NCBI RefSeq assembly: GCF_029167235.1 | Contig: NZ_JARFTR010000208.1 | Coordinates: 1-54,418 of the forward strand | Reading direction: 5' to 3' | Length of the DNA stretch: 54,418 bases | Origin: Kamptonema sp. UHCC 0994 | Lineage (GTDB): Bacteria > Cyanobacteriota > Cyanobacteriia > Cyanobacteriales > Microcoleaceae | In this document: piece after piece, positions 45,605-54,388 of the stretch | How positions within the stretch are numbered: position 1 is the first letter of the stretch | How the letters are laid out: every line of letters starts with the position of its first letter | Position numbers and translations under genes: made by a program | Notes under the pieces: generated by a model | What the model was told of the DNA's origin: nothing | Databases searched by the model: none | Seen by the model: the letters and a program-made list of their open reading frames with translations, nothing else

Positions 45605-47341
45605 ATGCGAGAAAGATTATGCCGCCTTGCGCCGCTATTTGCCACCGCTTTGTTAGGGGTACACCAGCCAGTTTTGGCGCAAGGTGTGCCGCCCGTGCAG
45701 CCATCCCAAGTTTCCCAGGGGCAACAGTTGTCTCAGACGAATATATTGTACGTCAGCGTGTCTGCGGGTAGCGATACGGGTGGGAATGGTAGCGATCGCG
45801 CTCCTTTCAAAAGCATTACCCGCGCTTTGAGCGCGGCTGAACCCAACACAACAATTCTACTAGGGCCCGGTACTTACAGTACCCAAACAGGCGAAACTTT
45901 TCCTCTGATCCTCAAGCCGAATGTGACAATTCAGGGAGATCCCAACTCTCGCGGTCAAAATATCCTGATCCAAGGTGGAGGGCAATTTCTCAGTCCGACT
46001 TCTGCTGGTCAAAATATCGCGATTTTAGCGGCTGATGGGGCCGGAATTACGGGAGTGACAGTGACGAACCCCAATTACCGGGGTTATGGTTTGTGGATTG
46101 AATCGAGCTCTCCGACGGTGGCGAACAATACTTTTACTGGAAACACTCACGACGGGATTTCTGTAGTTGGCAATTCTCGGCCAATGGTGCGGGGAAATTA
46201 TTTCTCCAAAAATGGAGCTAACGGCATTACGATTTTTGGCAATTCTCAAGGGGAAATTCGAGACAATACCTTTGAAAATACTGGATTTGGGATTAATATC
46301 GCACAGCACGCGACACCTATACTAATTGGCAACCGGATTACTTTTAATAAAGATGGGATTGTAGTGCAAGCTTCAGCTAGACCGGTGTTGCGGGGGAATT
46401 ATATTGAACGGAATCAACGGGATGGGATAGTGGCGATCGCACATTCTCTCCCAGATTTGGGAACTTCGGCAGAACCAGGGAGCAATGTCATCCGCAATAA
46501 CGGTCGCTACGATATTAACAGCACTGGAACTAGCGAAATTATTCCTGCTTACGGCAATCAATTGGTAAGTAACCGCACTGTTGGGCGGGTAGATATAGCC
46601 GGAACCTTCCGCCCCGTGACGGCTATTTTGCCGCCGTTAAATCGCGATAATCAGCCAATTGTTGGCCCTGTAGGGAACTCCCAACCAGTTTACAATCCCC
46701 CAGCTCCAATTTCTAGAAATGAGCCAACGACTCCGAGGCCATTGCCGATCGCTATACCGCCAGTGAGGAATCAACCGGCACCACCTTCTCGATCCTTGCC
46801 GATTCCTATACCACCAGCGGAAAATCAACCTAAACCGCTTCCTCGGCCATTGCCAACTCCCATACCCAGGGCCCCAGAGCGATCGTCAATTCCCCCAGGG
46901 GCAGTAGAAATTCCAGTACCGACTCCTGAAAATAGTTCTATATCCCCTCCCTTGACGAGGGAGATCGATCCCTCTATTGAAAGTCCCAGTCCGGTTTTCT
47001 CGCAAGGTGTACTCCCTGTTCCCAGTTCGAGTATTCCCATCGGTAGCGGTGGTTATGTTCCAACTGGTTTGGGAGGCGCTAATTCTTTGTCTGAGGGCGA
47101 TCTCAGTTCCTTGAGTGCCAACGGGGTCGTTTTGGGTTTGCGGTATCGGGTAGTAGTTGGAGCTCAGGGGGAACGGGAACTGGCAAGAGTAAGGGCGATC
47201 GCACCAGGTGCTTTTCGTACCTTTCTCAACGGCCAGTCAGTGATACAGGCGGGTGCTTTTCGGGAACGAGAAAAGGCTGAGGCACTGTTACAAATGTTTG
47301 TAGCTAATGGTTTGAATGCCAGAATTGAGGAGATGAAATAA
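45605..47341 (+). CDS. Secreted DUF1565 beta-helix protein with SPOR-like C-terminus
   Basis: 578 residues from ATG 45605, which opens a classical signal peptide (MRERLCRLAPLFATALLGVHQPVLAQ). Residues ~40-340 are DUF1565 / right-handed parallel beta-helix (YVSVSAGSDTGGNGSDRAPFKSITRAL, then repeated turns such as NTFTGNTHDGISV and NYFSKNGANGITI). A Pro-rich linker with repeated RPLPIAIPP-like units follows (~360-470). The last ~75 residues (VIQAGAFREREKAEALLQMFVANGLNARIE) resemble a SPOR peptidoglycan-binding domain. It is probably a periplasmic or cell-surface protein; the ligand is unknown. An alternative GTG at 45476 has a better ribosome binding site but would add 43 residues translated from repeat DNA ahead of the signal peptide. 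Confidence 0.85.
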   Translation: MRERLCRLAPLFATALLGVHQPVLAQGVPPVQPSQVSQGQQLSQTNILYVSVSAGSDTGGNGSDRAPFKSITRALSAAEPNTTILLGPGTYSTQTGETFPLILKPNVTIQGDPNSRGQNILIQGGGQFLSPTSAGQNIAILAADGAGITGVTVTNPNYRGYGLWIESSSPTVANNTFTGNTHDGISVVGNSRPMVRGNYFSKNGANGITIFGNSQGEIRDNTFENTGFGINIAQHATPILIGNRITFNKDGIVVQASARPVLRGNYIERNQRDGIVAIAHSLPDLGTSAEPGSNVIRNNGRYDINSTGTSEIIPAYGNQLVSNRTVGRVDIAGTFRPVTAILPPLNRDNQPIVGPVGNSQPVYNPPAPISRNEPTTPRPLPIAIPPVRNQPAPPSRSLPIPIPPAENQPKPLPRPLPTPIPRAPERSSIPPGAVEIPVPTPENSSISPPLTREIDPSIESPSPVFSQGVLPVPSSSIPIGSGGYVPTGLGGANSLSEGDLSSLSANGVVLGLRYRVVVGAQGERELARVRAIAPGAFRTFLNGQSVIQAGAFREREKAEALLQMFVANGLNARIEEMK

Positions 47342-47682
47342 TTGTTAACAGTTAACTGTTAACTGTTAACTGTTAACTGTTAACTGTTAACCGCTAACTG
47401 TTAAATGCCAATTCTGAAGTTAAATCGTCCCAAACCTTTGCTACACCATTACAATGCCTAAGTCCTGTAATTTTAATCAATTCCTAAAATATTGCAGTGC
47501 AACAGATCGACTTGATCTGTGACTTACTGGAGAAACTGATAGAAAATCTCAATAGTGACCCGTTTAAACCCAATATTAACAGTCCAGCGCATGAGAAGTA
47601 ACTTGACACACAGCTCTGTGAGGATTCATCATAGAATTAAACCACCCTAGAGAAGGGCGTACTATTCATAGTCCAGCTAGAT
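47342..47682. other. Intergenic region with (TTAACTG)n repeats
   Basis: A 341-bp gap. 47343-47405 is a run of about eight TTAACTG heptamers, partly self-complementary through GTTAAC. The rest is unique AT-rich sequence. A TTGACA hexamer at 47603 overlaps the edge of a small dyad (CACAG CT CTGTG, 47609-47620) and could be part of the FHA gene promoter, but no well-spaced -10 box is evident. Confidence 0.5.
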
Positions 47683-48207
47683 ATGAGTTCTACTGACAGG
47701 TCTAGAGCGTCGATTAAATTGACAAATTTTAGAACAGTGATTACGCTTACCCTGCTGCATCCCACCCAGTCTGTGCCGGTTCAAAGTTGGAGTTTTGAAT
47801 CAGAATCGGTAGTTCGGATTGGCCGAGCGACCGATAATGATGTAATTATTTACAGTGCTGTAGTTTCTCGCCACCATGTAGAGTTATGGAATAATCCTTC
47901 TGGTTGGGAAATTATTAATTTTGGTGCAAATGGAACCTATGTAGACGATCGAGTTATAACTCAAGTACCTCTAGTGGACGGAATGATGATTCGTTTGGGC
48001 AGTTCTGGGCCCAAAATTCGGGTGCGGATAGAAGTAGCAGATTCGGAAACAAAAAGAAAAACGCCCTTCTCTAGGCGATTATCTGGTAGTCTAACTGCGG
48101 ATGCTGCACAAAAGAGGGAGAGTTTGATTTCCCGCCGTTCGCGGATTGAGAAGGAGGAGGCGATTATTTACACTGATGAGGGATTGACTCAAACGGATTT
48201 TGAGTAG
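47683..48207 (+). CDS. FHA-domain protein
   Basis: 174 residues. The FHA domain spans ~18-118 with the conserved phosphopeptide-binding residues: GR (G47, R48), SRHH (S62, R63, H65), and a loop Asn-Gly (N83, G84) followed by TYVDDRVI. FHA domains bind phosphothreonine peptides on partner proteins. The C-terminal ~55 residues are charged and low in complexity, rich in Arg, Lys and Ser, and end in YTDEGLTQTDFE; the Thr residues there are possible phosphorylation sites. The location 4 kb from an array of Ser/Thr kinases makes it a candidate reader, but adjacency is loose and thiS/thiE lie between. An ISL3 transposase fragment begins 10 bp after its stop codon. Confidence 0.92.
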   Translation: MSSTDRSRASIKLTNFRTVITLTLLHPTQSVPVQSWSFESESVVRIGRATDNDVIIYSAVVSRHHVELWNNPSGWEIINFGANGTYVDDRVITQVPLVDGMMIRLGSSGPKIRVRIEVADSETKRKTPFSRRLSGSLTADAAQKRESLISRRSRIEKEEAIIYTDEGLTQTDFE

Positions 48208-48216
48208 ATTTCGATC

Positions 48217-48475
48217 TATTTCCCCAAACCACCGTTTAATCATTGGCACACTATTTCGATAGTATGGCTCGGCTTTTTCAATCCAATCTATTAGTTTTAA
48301 TATCCCTTCCCCTAAGTTTTTACTCTTTTCAAATAAGGAGTGAAATTCTTCCTTTAATGAGTGTATTATTCCTACTAACGGTGAAGCTTTTTTTACTTGG
48401 TTCAACTTTTCTTTTTGTTTATTTGATAATTTAATTGCGCCTTTTAACAAGATATATTTACTTCCTTTATTTTAG
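48217..48475 (-). pseudogene. ISL3-family transposase fragment
   Basis: The minus-strand translation GSKYILLKGAIKLSNKQ, then LKEEFHSLFEKSKN and LIDWIEKAEPYYRNSVPMI, ending KRWFGEI, matches the late catalytic part of ISL3-type DDE transposases. The conserved continuation after WFGEI, the region leading to NGVVEGINN, is missing: the frame instead runs into the antisense of the FHA gene. Upstream, an in-frame TAA cuts the fragment off. No terminal inverted repeats are visible. It is a dead remnant of about 85 codons from a ~400-residue transposase. Confidence 0.75.
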
Positions 48476-48769
48476 CATAGTAAGTACGAAAGAGCCGGAA
48501 TTATGGGATGTTTGGTTTCACCCTTTTTTAATTCGCCAACAGTCTCTTGAAATCGCTACTACACAAACAAAGTCCGCCTACGCGGACTAAAGAGTAATGG
48601 GTATTTAAGCCGGATTTGGTATAATTAGTAATTGGCGAAAGATGTTGATTATTATTTCAATCTAAGGTATATTAGTTATGTGATCTACTGTGTAAGTCCT
48701 AATTAGGATAGCTAAATTAAAACTTTCAGTAATCATAGAAAATTGTTTTTTTAGTGGTAGGGTTAAAAT
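48476..48769. other. Intergenic region with an AGTCCGC palindrome
   Basis: A 294-bp spacer. It contains GAAATCGCTACTAC followed by the dyad AGTCCGC-CTAC-GCGGACT (48571-48588), a dispersed cyanobacterial intergenic repeat. The remaining DNA is AT-rich and should hold the promoter of the DUF5131 gene. No coding potential is seen. Confidence 0.55.
48571..48588. repeat. AGTCCGC/GCGGACT palindrome
   Basis: Two perfect 7-bp arms enclose a CTAC loop. This short hairpin is a known style of dispersed repeat in filamentous cyanobacteria. The function is unknown. Confidence 0.65.
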
Positions 48770-49558
48770 ATGGCTAGTATTAATACTGGTATTGAATGGA
48801 CAGATAGAACATGGAATCCTACGACTGGCTGCAATAAAATTAGTCCAGGTTGTACCCATTGTTATGCAGAAGCAATTACCAAGCGTTTTCATACTAATTT
48901 TCCTCATGGGTTTACTTTAACAGAATACCCAGAAAGGTTGAAAGAACCTTTGAGTTGGCGAAAACCGAGTCGGATTTTTGTTAACTCAATGAGTGATTTA
49001 TTCCATGAAGATGTTACTCTTGATTTTCTGAAACAAGTGTTTGACGTAATGGGTAAAACTCCTCATCATATTTATCAAATTCTTACCAAGCGACATGAGC
49101 GTTTAGTAGAGTTAGCGTCTGAACTTAATTGGCATGATAATATTTGGATGGGTGTGTCTGTTGAAAATCAAAATTATGTTCATCGTGTTGATTATTTGCG
49201 AAAAGTCGATGCCAAGGTACGCTTTTTATCCTGCGAACCACTTTTAGGGCCTTTACAACTTGATTTAACGGGAATTGATTGGGTAATTGTTGGGGGAGAG
49301 TCGGGGGTAAAACATCGGCCGATGGATATAGAATGGGTGCAAAGTATCCGCGATCAATGTCAGGAGAATGAGGTAGCTTTTTTCTTTAAGCAATGGGGGG
49401 GGAGAACACCTAAAATTGGTGGGAGAATGCTAGATGGGAAAATTTGGGATGAGATGCCTAAAGCTTGGAAGCAACATCAAAAGAAATGGAATAGCCACAC
49501 TTTGAGTGTAAATCAAAACTCAAATAAAGCAGGGATTGCTACTTTGGTGGGAAGGTAA
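48770..49558 (+). CDS. DUF5131 (phage Gp37/Gp68-like) three-Cys-motif protein
   Basis: 262 residues. The N-terminus has the family signature IEWTDRTWNPTTGCNKIS followed by PGCTHCYAEA, with C21, C28 and C31 (C-x6-C-x2-C). Other family blocks are FVNSMSDLFHEDV, ILTKRHERL, GVSVENQNY, LSCEPLLGPL, VIVGGESG and FFKQWGG. The cysteine pattern and the predicted alternating strand/helix order resemble a radical SAM-like barrel; enzymatic activity is not established. Family members often occur beside a three-Cys-motif partner (TcmP), and such a gene lies immediately downstream in convergent orientation, overlapping its 3' end by 20 bp. A GTAGGG sequence before the ATG may act as ribosome binding site. 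Confidence 0.92.
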   Translation: MASINTGIEWTDRTWNPTTGCNKISPGCTHCYAEAITKRFHTNFPHGFTLTEYPERLKEPLSWRKPSRIFVNSMSDLFHEDVTLDFLKQVFDVMGKTPHHIYQILTKRHERLVELASELNWHDNIWMGVSVENQNYVHRVDYLRKVDAKVRFLSCEPLLGPLQLDLTGIDWVIVGGESGVKHRPMDIEWVQSIRDQCQENEVAFFFKQWGGRTPKIGGRMLDGKIWDEMPKAWKQHQKKWNSHTLSVNQNSNKAGIATLVGR

Positions 49559-50666
49559 CTCTGACTCCACCCCCAAAAGTAATTTCTCCTTTTTGCTTCT
49601 TTCTTTTACTAGCAGGAGGATCTACCATAATTTGCCCTTGCTGTTCTAGTTTTCTAAGTGCGTCTTTGTAATTTTTACTAATGTAACGCTTGCCAACATT
49701 ATGCTGATTGTAAATTTCTTCCATTGTCAGTGTTTGACCCAGAAACTCATCCAAGAGCATATTTTCAAGAGCATCAAGAGGTCGTGACAACTCGAAAAGT
49801 AAAGGTTGATATGGTGTGGCTGGATTGTAATCAAAAGACGGTACTCCTTGTTCTGTAGTAGAACTTTCCTTAGCCATAATCTCTTTCATAATTGAGTAAC
49901 CAAGCGGATGCTTAGATACAAAAACTAGGTGATGGCTAGTTCGGGTTCCCCTATCATTTTTAAAGCAAAAAGGTAAAACGTAAGTACCACCTATTTCTTG
50001 CAAAGCCTGAGCAATAGTCTCCACAATAATTAACTCTCGCTCATAAGGCCGTTTCGTCGATTCCAATTGTGTTCTAAGTGCATTTGCCCTTTCTTCACCA
50101 AAAAAGGAGTTCATGTCTTTCTTAACAACTGGATTATTTAGATCCATATTTATGCGATTGTAGTTAAAGAAAAATATGCAATCACTACCCCAATTGTTGA
50201 TAACTTTTCCAATTAAATTGATTGACAAACCTTTATAACCAAAAGGATCAATAAAAAAAAGGGTTGGCATTGATTTAATATTATTTTTAATCTCATTGAT
50301 GATTTCTTCTCCCACCTCCTTATTTAAAATAATTGGTTTGTGTTTTAACTTATCTATCTCAGGTAAGGCTGTTATTGCCTGCTGGAGAGACTCGGTATTG
50401 TTTGAGTCTATATCATTAAAAATTGTTACTAACAGTTTTCGCATATCTGGTTCAGAAATGGCACGCTCTAAAATTAGTAATGGTGTAGACTTACAACCAT
50501 CTTTATAACAACCAGGACCAGAAAACAGATCGACGTAGGCAACTTCTTGTCTTTTTTTTGTTTTATTTATAATTATCTTCGCCCATGCCCAAAAGTATTT
50601 AGCTACTATTTCAATTTTAACCAAAGACTGTTCTTTAGGTTTATCGAAGAAAGATTGATTAGCCAT
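49539..50666 (-). CDS. tcmP: Three-Cys-motif partner protein TcmP
   Basis: 375 residues. The N-terminal two thirds look like a Rossmann methyltransferase: motif I YVDLFSGPG (44-52), an acidic strand end FNDID, and a motif IV-like FFIDPFG (137-143). HHLVFVSKHPLGYSIMKEIM is a typical block of the TcmP family. The C-terminal ~90 residues form a winged-helix-like domain (LTMEEIYNQHNVGKRYISKNYKDALRKLEQQG) with a basic stretch (ASKRKKQKG) that could contact nucleic acid. A strong ribosome binding site (GGAGAGG) precedes the ATG. It pairs by family knowledge with DUF5131, but is encoded convergently here, with the two 3' ends overlapping by 20 bp. Activity and biological role are unproven. Confidence 0.88.
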   Translation of the reverse strand: MANQSFFDKPKEQSLVKIEIVAKYFWAWAKIIINKTKKRQEVAYVDLFSGPGCYKDGCKSTPLLILERAISEPDMRKLLVTIFNDIDSNNTESLQQAITALPEIDKLKHKPIILNKEVGEEIINEIKNNIKSMPTLFFIDPFGYKGLSINLIGKVINNWGSDCIFFFNYNRINMDLNNPVVKKDMNSFFGEERANALRTQLESTKRPYERELIIVETIAQALQEIGGTYVLPFCFKNDRGTRTSHHLVFVSKHPLGYSIMKEIMAKESSTTEQGVPSFDYNPATPYQPLLFELSRPLDALENMLLDEFLGQTLTMEEIYNQHNVGKRYISKNYKDALRKLEQQGQIMVDPPASKRKKQKGEITFGGGVRVTFPPK

Positions 50667-50718
50667 AACTTTGCCTCTCCAATATCAATAATTATTACCT
50701 TCTACCGAATTATACTAC

Positions 50719-53700
50719 TTATTTTACTCTACCATACCCTCCACCCCCCGGAGTCTCAATCACAAACACATCCCCAGGCCGCATTTCCACAGTTGCCGTA
50801 CTCCCTAATTCTTCCACCATTCCATCACTTCTTTCCACCCAATTTTTCCCTACAATACCATCTCCTCCACCATGTAAACCATAAGGAGAAATTACCCGTC
50901 TTCCTGATAAAATTCCCGCCGTCATTCCCTCCCGAAACCGTATCCGCCTCACCACTCCATTCCCTCCAGAATGATAGCCAATTCCCCCACTATTAGCACG
51001 AATGGCAAAACTTTCTAACAACACCGGAAACCGCCATTCTAATACTTCTGGATCGGTTAAACGAGAATTAGTCATCTGAGTTTGTACCGCATCCGTACCG
51101 TCAAAATTAGCGCCTGCGCCCGAACCACCACAGATGGTTTCATAATATTGATAACGCTGATTACCAAAGGTAAAATTATTCATAGTTCCCTGAGAAGCGG
51201 CCATAATTCCTAACGCACCATATAAAGCATCAGTAATATTTTGGGAAGTCTCCACATTACCTGCAACTACCGCCGCCGGATAGCGCGGATTTAACATTGA
51301 ACCTTCAGGAATGATAATTTCTAAAGGTTTCAAACATCCCGCATTTAAGGGAATGTCATCATCTACTAAAGTGCGGAAAACATACAAAACTGCGGCTTTA
51401 CAAACAGCAGCAGGGGCATTAAAATTACTATGTTGTTGTGGTGAAGTTCCGGTAAAATCAACTTTAGCACTACGGCTAGATTTATCAATCGTAATTGCTA
51501 CTTTAATTACTCCGCCGGCATCCATTGGATAAGTAAACTCACCATCTTTTAATAAGTCAATTACCCGGCGTACCGATTCCTCGGCATTATCTTGGACATA
51601 ACCCATATAAGCTTGGACTGTTGCCAATCCATAATAGTCTACCATCTTAATAAGTTCTTGCAATCCTCGCTCATTAGCGGCAATTTGCGCCTGTAAATCT
51701 GCTATATTTTGAGCCGAGTTGCGAACTGGAAAATCACCATAATTTAAAATTTCTAGTAACTCTTTTTCTCGGAAATTGCCTTCGCTAACTAGCTGAAAAT
51801 TATCAATTAATATGCCTTCTTCTTCAACGGATTTACTATTAGGAGGCATAGAACCGGGAGTTATACCACCGATATCGACATGATGTCCCCTTGATGCGAC
51901 ATAAAAGATCGCTTTGGGGACAGATTGACTAGATTCTTGTGTTGTAGCAAAAATAGGAGTAATTACAGTAATATCAGGTAAGTGTGTACCACCGTTGTAG
52001 GGATTATTGGAAACATAAACATCTCCGGGTTTGATATCATCACCTTTGGCGTTAATTAAAGCCTCAACGCTTTCACTCATGGAACCAAGATGCACGGGAA
52101 TGTGTGGCGCATTAGCCACTAATTGCCCGTTTCTATCGAAGATAGCGCAGGAAAAATCTAGTCTTTCTTTAATGTTAACTGATGAACTTGTGTTTTGCAA
52201 GGTAATGCCCATTTGTTCGGCAATTGCGCGAAACAAATTATTAAAAATCTCCAGTATCACTGGATCTTTAGCTGTGAGATTTTTCTGGTAAGATTTTGGC
52301 TTTATATTACCCGATTGCCGTTTTAAAATCAAATAATTGCGTTCCGTCAATTCCCCTTGCCAACCTGGTTCAATGACATTCGTACCCGTTGCTTCTACAA
52401 TAATTGCAGGGCCAAGAATGCACTCGCCAGATTGTAAATACTCCCGCTGATAAACTGGGGTATCCCACCACCGATCGCCTGCGTACATTTGCACATTAGA
52501 AATAGGTAATAAACCTGTTTCAAAAGAGATCGAAATTTCTGGTTCCTCTGAAAATTCTATCTTTTCTACAACTTCTACCGAAATCGCTTCTACAATCAAG
52601 TCTTTTTCTGCTAAAATAAAACCGTATCGCAGTTGGTGTGCCAACTCAAACTCTGACTCGATCGCAGCTAGATTATCGACAAAATTAACAATCAAAGCTG
52701 AATCACTTCCTTGATACTTCAAATGTAGCTTGCGAATAACTTTGACCTCTGCGCCTTTGCTGTTTAATTCTTGTTTGCCATCCGCTTCTAAATCAGAAAA
52801 TACTGACGGTAGTTTAGTTAATAATTCACTATTTAACTTGGCTTCAATTGCCTTTTCCCTAATTACTCGTACATCCGCCAAACCCATTCCGTAAGCTGAT
52901 AAAACCCCCGCATAAGGATGAATAAATACCTGTTTCATTCCCAAAGCGTCTGCGATCGCGCAAGCGTGTTGACCGCCAGCGCCCCCAAAACAGCACAAAG
53001 TATACTCACTCACATCATAACCGCGCTGAAGTGAGATTTTTTTGATCGCGTTCGCCATTTTTGCCACTGCGATCGCTAAAAAACCGGCCGCCACCTGTTC
53101 CGCAGTTCGGCCATCTGCGTAGGCGTAGCCAGCCGTAGGTATCGCGATCGCCAACTCCTCAAATTTCCGCCTTACAACCCCCGCATCCAGGGGTAAATCG
53201 CCTTGCGGGCCAAACACTTTCGGGAAAAATTCGGGGTGAATTTTGCCCAACATCACATTACAATCCGTCACCGTCAGCGGGCCACCTCTGCGATAACAGG
53301 CGGGCCCTGGATTCGCGCCTGCGGACTCCGGCCCCACCCGGTAGCGGGAACCATCAAAAAACGCGATCGAACCGCCACCGGCCGCGACAGTGTGAATGGC
53401 CATCATTGGCGATCGCAATCTTACCCCGGCAATTTCTGTTTCAAATTCCCGTTCATATTCACCATTAAAATGTGCGACATCCGTTGATGTACCGCCCATA
53501 TCAAAGGTAATTATTTTATCAAATCCTGCCCTTAAACTGGTTTCAACTGCGCCGACAATTCCCCCTGCTGGACCGGATAAGATGCTATTTTTGCCTTGAA
53601 ATTTTTCCGCAGCTACTAATCCACCATTGGACTGCATAAACATTAAGTTTGGCTGAGTATTTTCTGCGGATAATTGACTGGTTATTTGATCTACATATCG

Positions 53701-54369
53701 CCGTGAAATGGGAGATAAATAAGCATCGACAACGGTGGTATCTCCCCGTGATACAAACTTCATTAATGGGCTAACTTCGTGAGACACGGAAATCTGGGTA
53801 AAGCCAATTTCTTTGGCTATTTTGGCAACTTGTTTCTCATGGTCTGGGTAACGATAGCTGTGCATAAATACAATGGCACAACTACGGATTCCGTCATTAT
53901 ATGCTTGTTGTAAATAGGGTATAAATTCTATATTGACAGGAATTAATTCTTCTCCATTGGCACTGTAACGTTCTTCTACTTCTACTACTTTTTCATATAG
54001 CATTTCTGGTAAAATAATCTGAAGGGCGAAGATATTGGGGCGATTTTGATAGCCAATTCTTAAGGCATCGCGAAAGCCTTTAGTAACGATTAATAAGGTG
54101 CGATCGCCTTTTCTTTCTAGTAAGGCATTGGTGGCGACAGTTGTACCCATTTTGATGACTTCTATTTCTGCTGATGGGATGGGTTCACTATCGCCAATTC
54201 CTAATATTTCTCGGATTCCCTGACAAGGTGCGTCGATGTAGCGATCGGGATTTTCTGATAGTAGTTTATGAATTACTAATTTACCGTCGGGGCGTTTGGC
54301 GACGATATCGGTAAATGTGCCGCCGCGATCGATCCAGAATTGCCAGGTTTTGTGATAATTATTAGCCAT
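50719..54369 (-). CDS. ATP-dependent 5-oxoprolinase (fused HyuA-HyuB)
   Basis: 1216 residues, the length of fused 5-oxoprolinases. The HyuA half (~1-690) has [19 protein letters not shown] at the N-terminus and [11 protein letters not shown], the ASKHA-type ATP-binding motifs. The HyuB half (~700-1216) starts near [16 protein letters not shown] and contains [20 protein letters not shown] and [16 protein letters not shown]. The enzyme opens 5-oxoproline to glutamate using ATP, in glutathione turnover; a hydantoinase-type substrate cannot be excluded. A 28-bp dispersed repeat is inserted in frame near residues 409-418 (IPTAGYAYA) between two conserved blocks. An AGGTGAA ribosome binding site supports ATG 54369. 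There is no operon partner. Confidence 0.93.
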   Translation of the reverse strand: MANNYHKTWQFWIDRGGTFTDIVAKRPDGKLVIHKLLSENPDRYIDAPCQGIREILGIGDSEPIPSAEIEVIKMGTTVATNALLERKGDRTLLIVTKGFRDALRIGYQNRPNIFALQIILPEMLYEKVVEVEERYSANGEELIPVNIEFIPYLQQAYNDGIRSCAIVFMHSYRYPDHEKQVAKIAKEIGFTQISVSHEVSPLMKFVSRGDTTVVDAYLSPISRRYVDQITSQLSAENTQPNLMFMQSNGGLVAAEKFQGKNSILSGPAGGIVGAVETSLRAGFDKIITFDMGGTSTDVAHFNGEYEREFETEIAGVRLRSPMMAIHTVAAGGGSIAFFDGSRYRVGPESAGANPGPACYRRGGPLTVTDCNVMLGKIHPEFFPKVFGPQGDLPLDAGVVRRKFEELAIAIPTAGYAYADGRTAEQVAAGFLAIAVAKMANAIKKISLQRGYDVSEYTLCCFGGAGGQHACAIADALGMKQVFIHPYAGVLSAYGMGLADVRVIREKAIEAKLNSELLTKLPSVFSDLEADGKQELNSKGAEVKVIRKLHLKYQGSDSALIVNFVDNLAAIESEFELAHQLRYGFILAEKDLIVEAISVEVVEKIEFSEEPEISISFETGLLPISNVQMYAGDRWWDTPVYQREYLQSGECILGPAIIVEATGTNVIEPGWQGELTERNYLILKRQSGNIKPKSYQKNLTAKDPVILEIFNNLFRAIAEQMGITLQNTSSSVNIKERLDFSCAIFDRNGQLVANAPHIPVHLGSMSESVEALINAKGDDIKPGDVYVSNNPYNGGTHLPDITVITPIFATTQESSQSVPKAIFYVASRGHHVDIGGITPGSMPPNSKSVEEEGILIDNFQLVSEGNFREKELLEILNYGDFPVRNSAQNIADLQAQIAANERGLQELIKMVDYYGLATVQAYMGYVQDNAEESVRRVIDLLKDGEFTYPMDAGGVIKVAITIDKSSRSAKVDFTGTSPQQHSNFNAPAAVCKAAVLYVFRTLVDDDIPLNAGCLKPLEIIIPEGSMLNPRYPAAVVAGNVETSQNITDALYGALGIMAASQGTMNNFTFGNQRYQYYETICGGSGAGANFDGTDAVQTQMTNSRLTDPEVLEWRFPVLLESFAIRANSGGIGYHSGGNGVVRRIRFREGMTAGILSGRRVISPYGLHGGGDGIVGKNWVERSDGMVEELGSTATVEMRPGDVFVIETPGGGGYGRVK
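53116..53143 (-). repeat. In-frame 28-bp GATACCTACG repeat in the 5-oxoprolinase gene
   Basis: Read on the gene strand, the element begins GATACCTACGGCTGGCTACG and encodes IPTAGYAYA. It matches the 13203-13230 element of kinase 1 at 21 of 28 positions and is read in the same frame. A GCGATCGC octamer abuts it upstream. Confidence 0.7.
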
Positions 54370-54388
54370 AAATTCACCTATGATTACC

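Noticed and set aside
45396-45771. Several overlapping frames on both strands around the GGGGAGC repeat
   Set aside because: Products are low-complexity (Arg/Gly/Glu or Leu/Pro/Ser runs) derived from the heptamer repeat; none has gene-like composition.
48091-48216. Continuation of the ISL3 transposase frame under the FHA gene
   Set aside because: After WFGEI the translation loses all similarity to transposases and is simply antisense to the FHA coding sequence.
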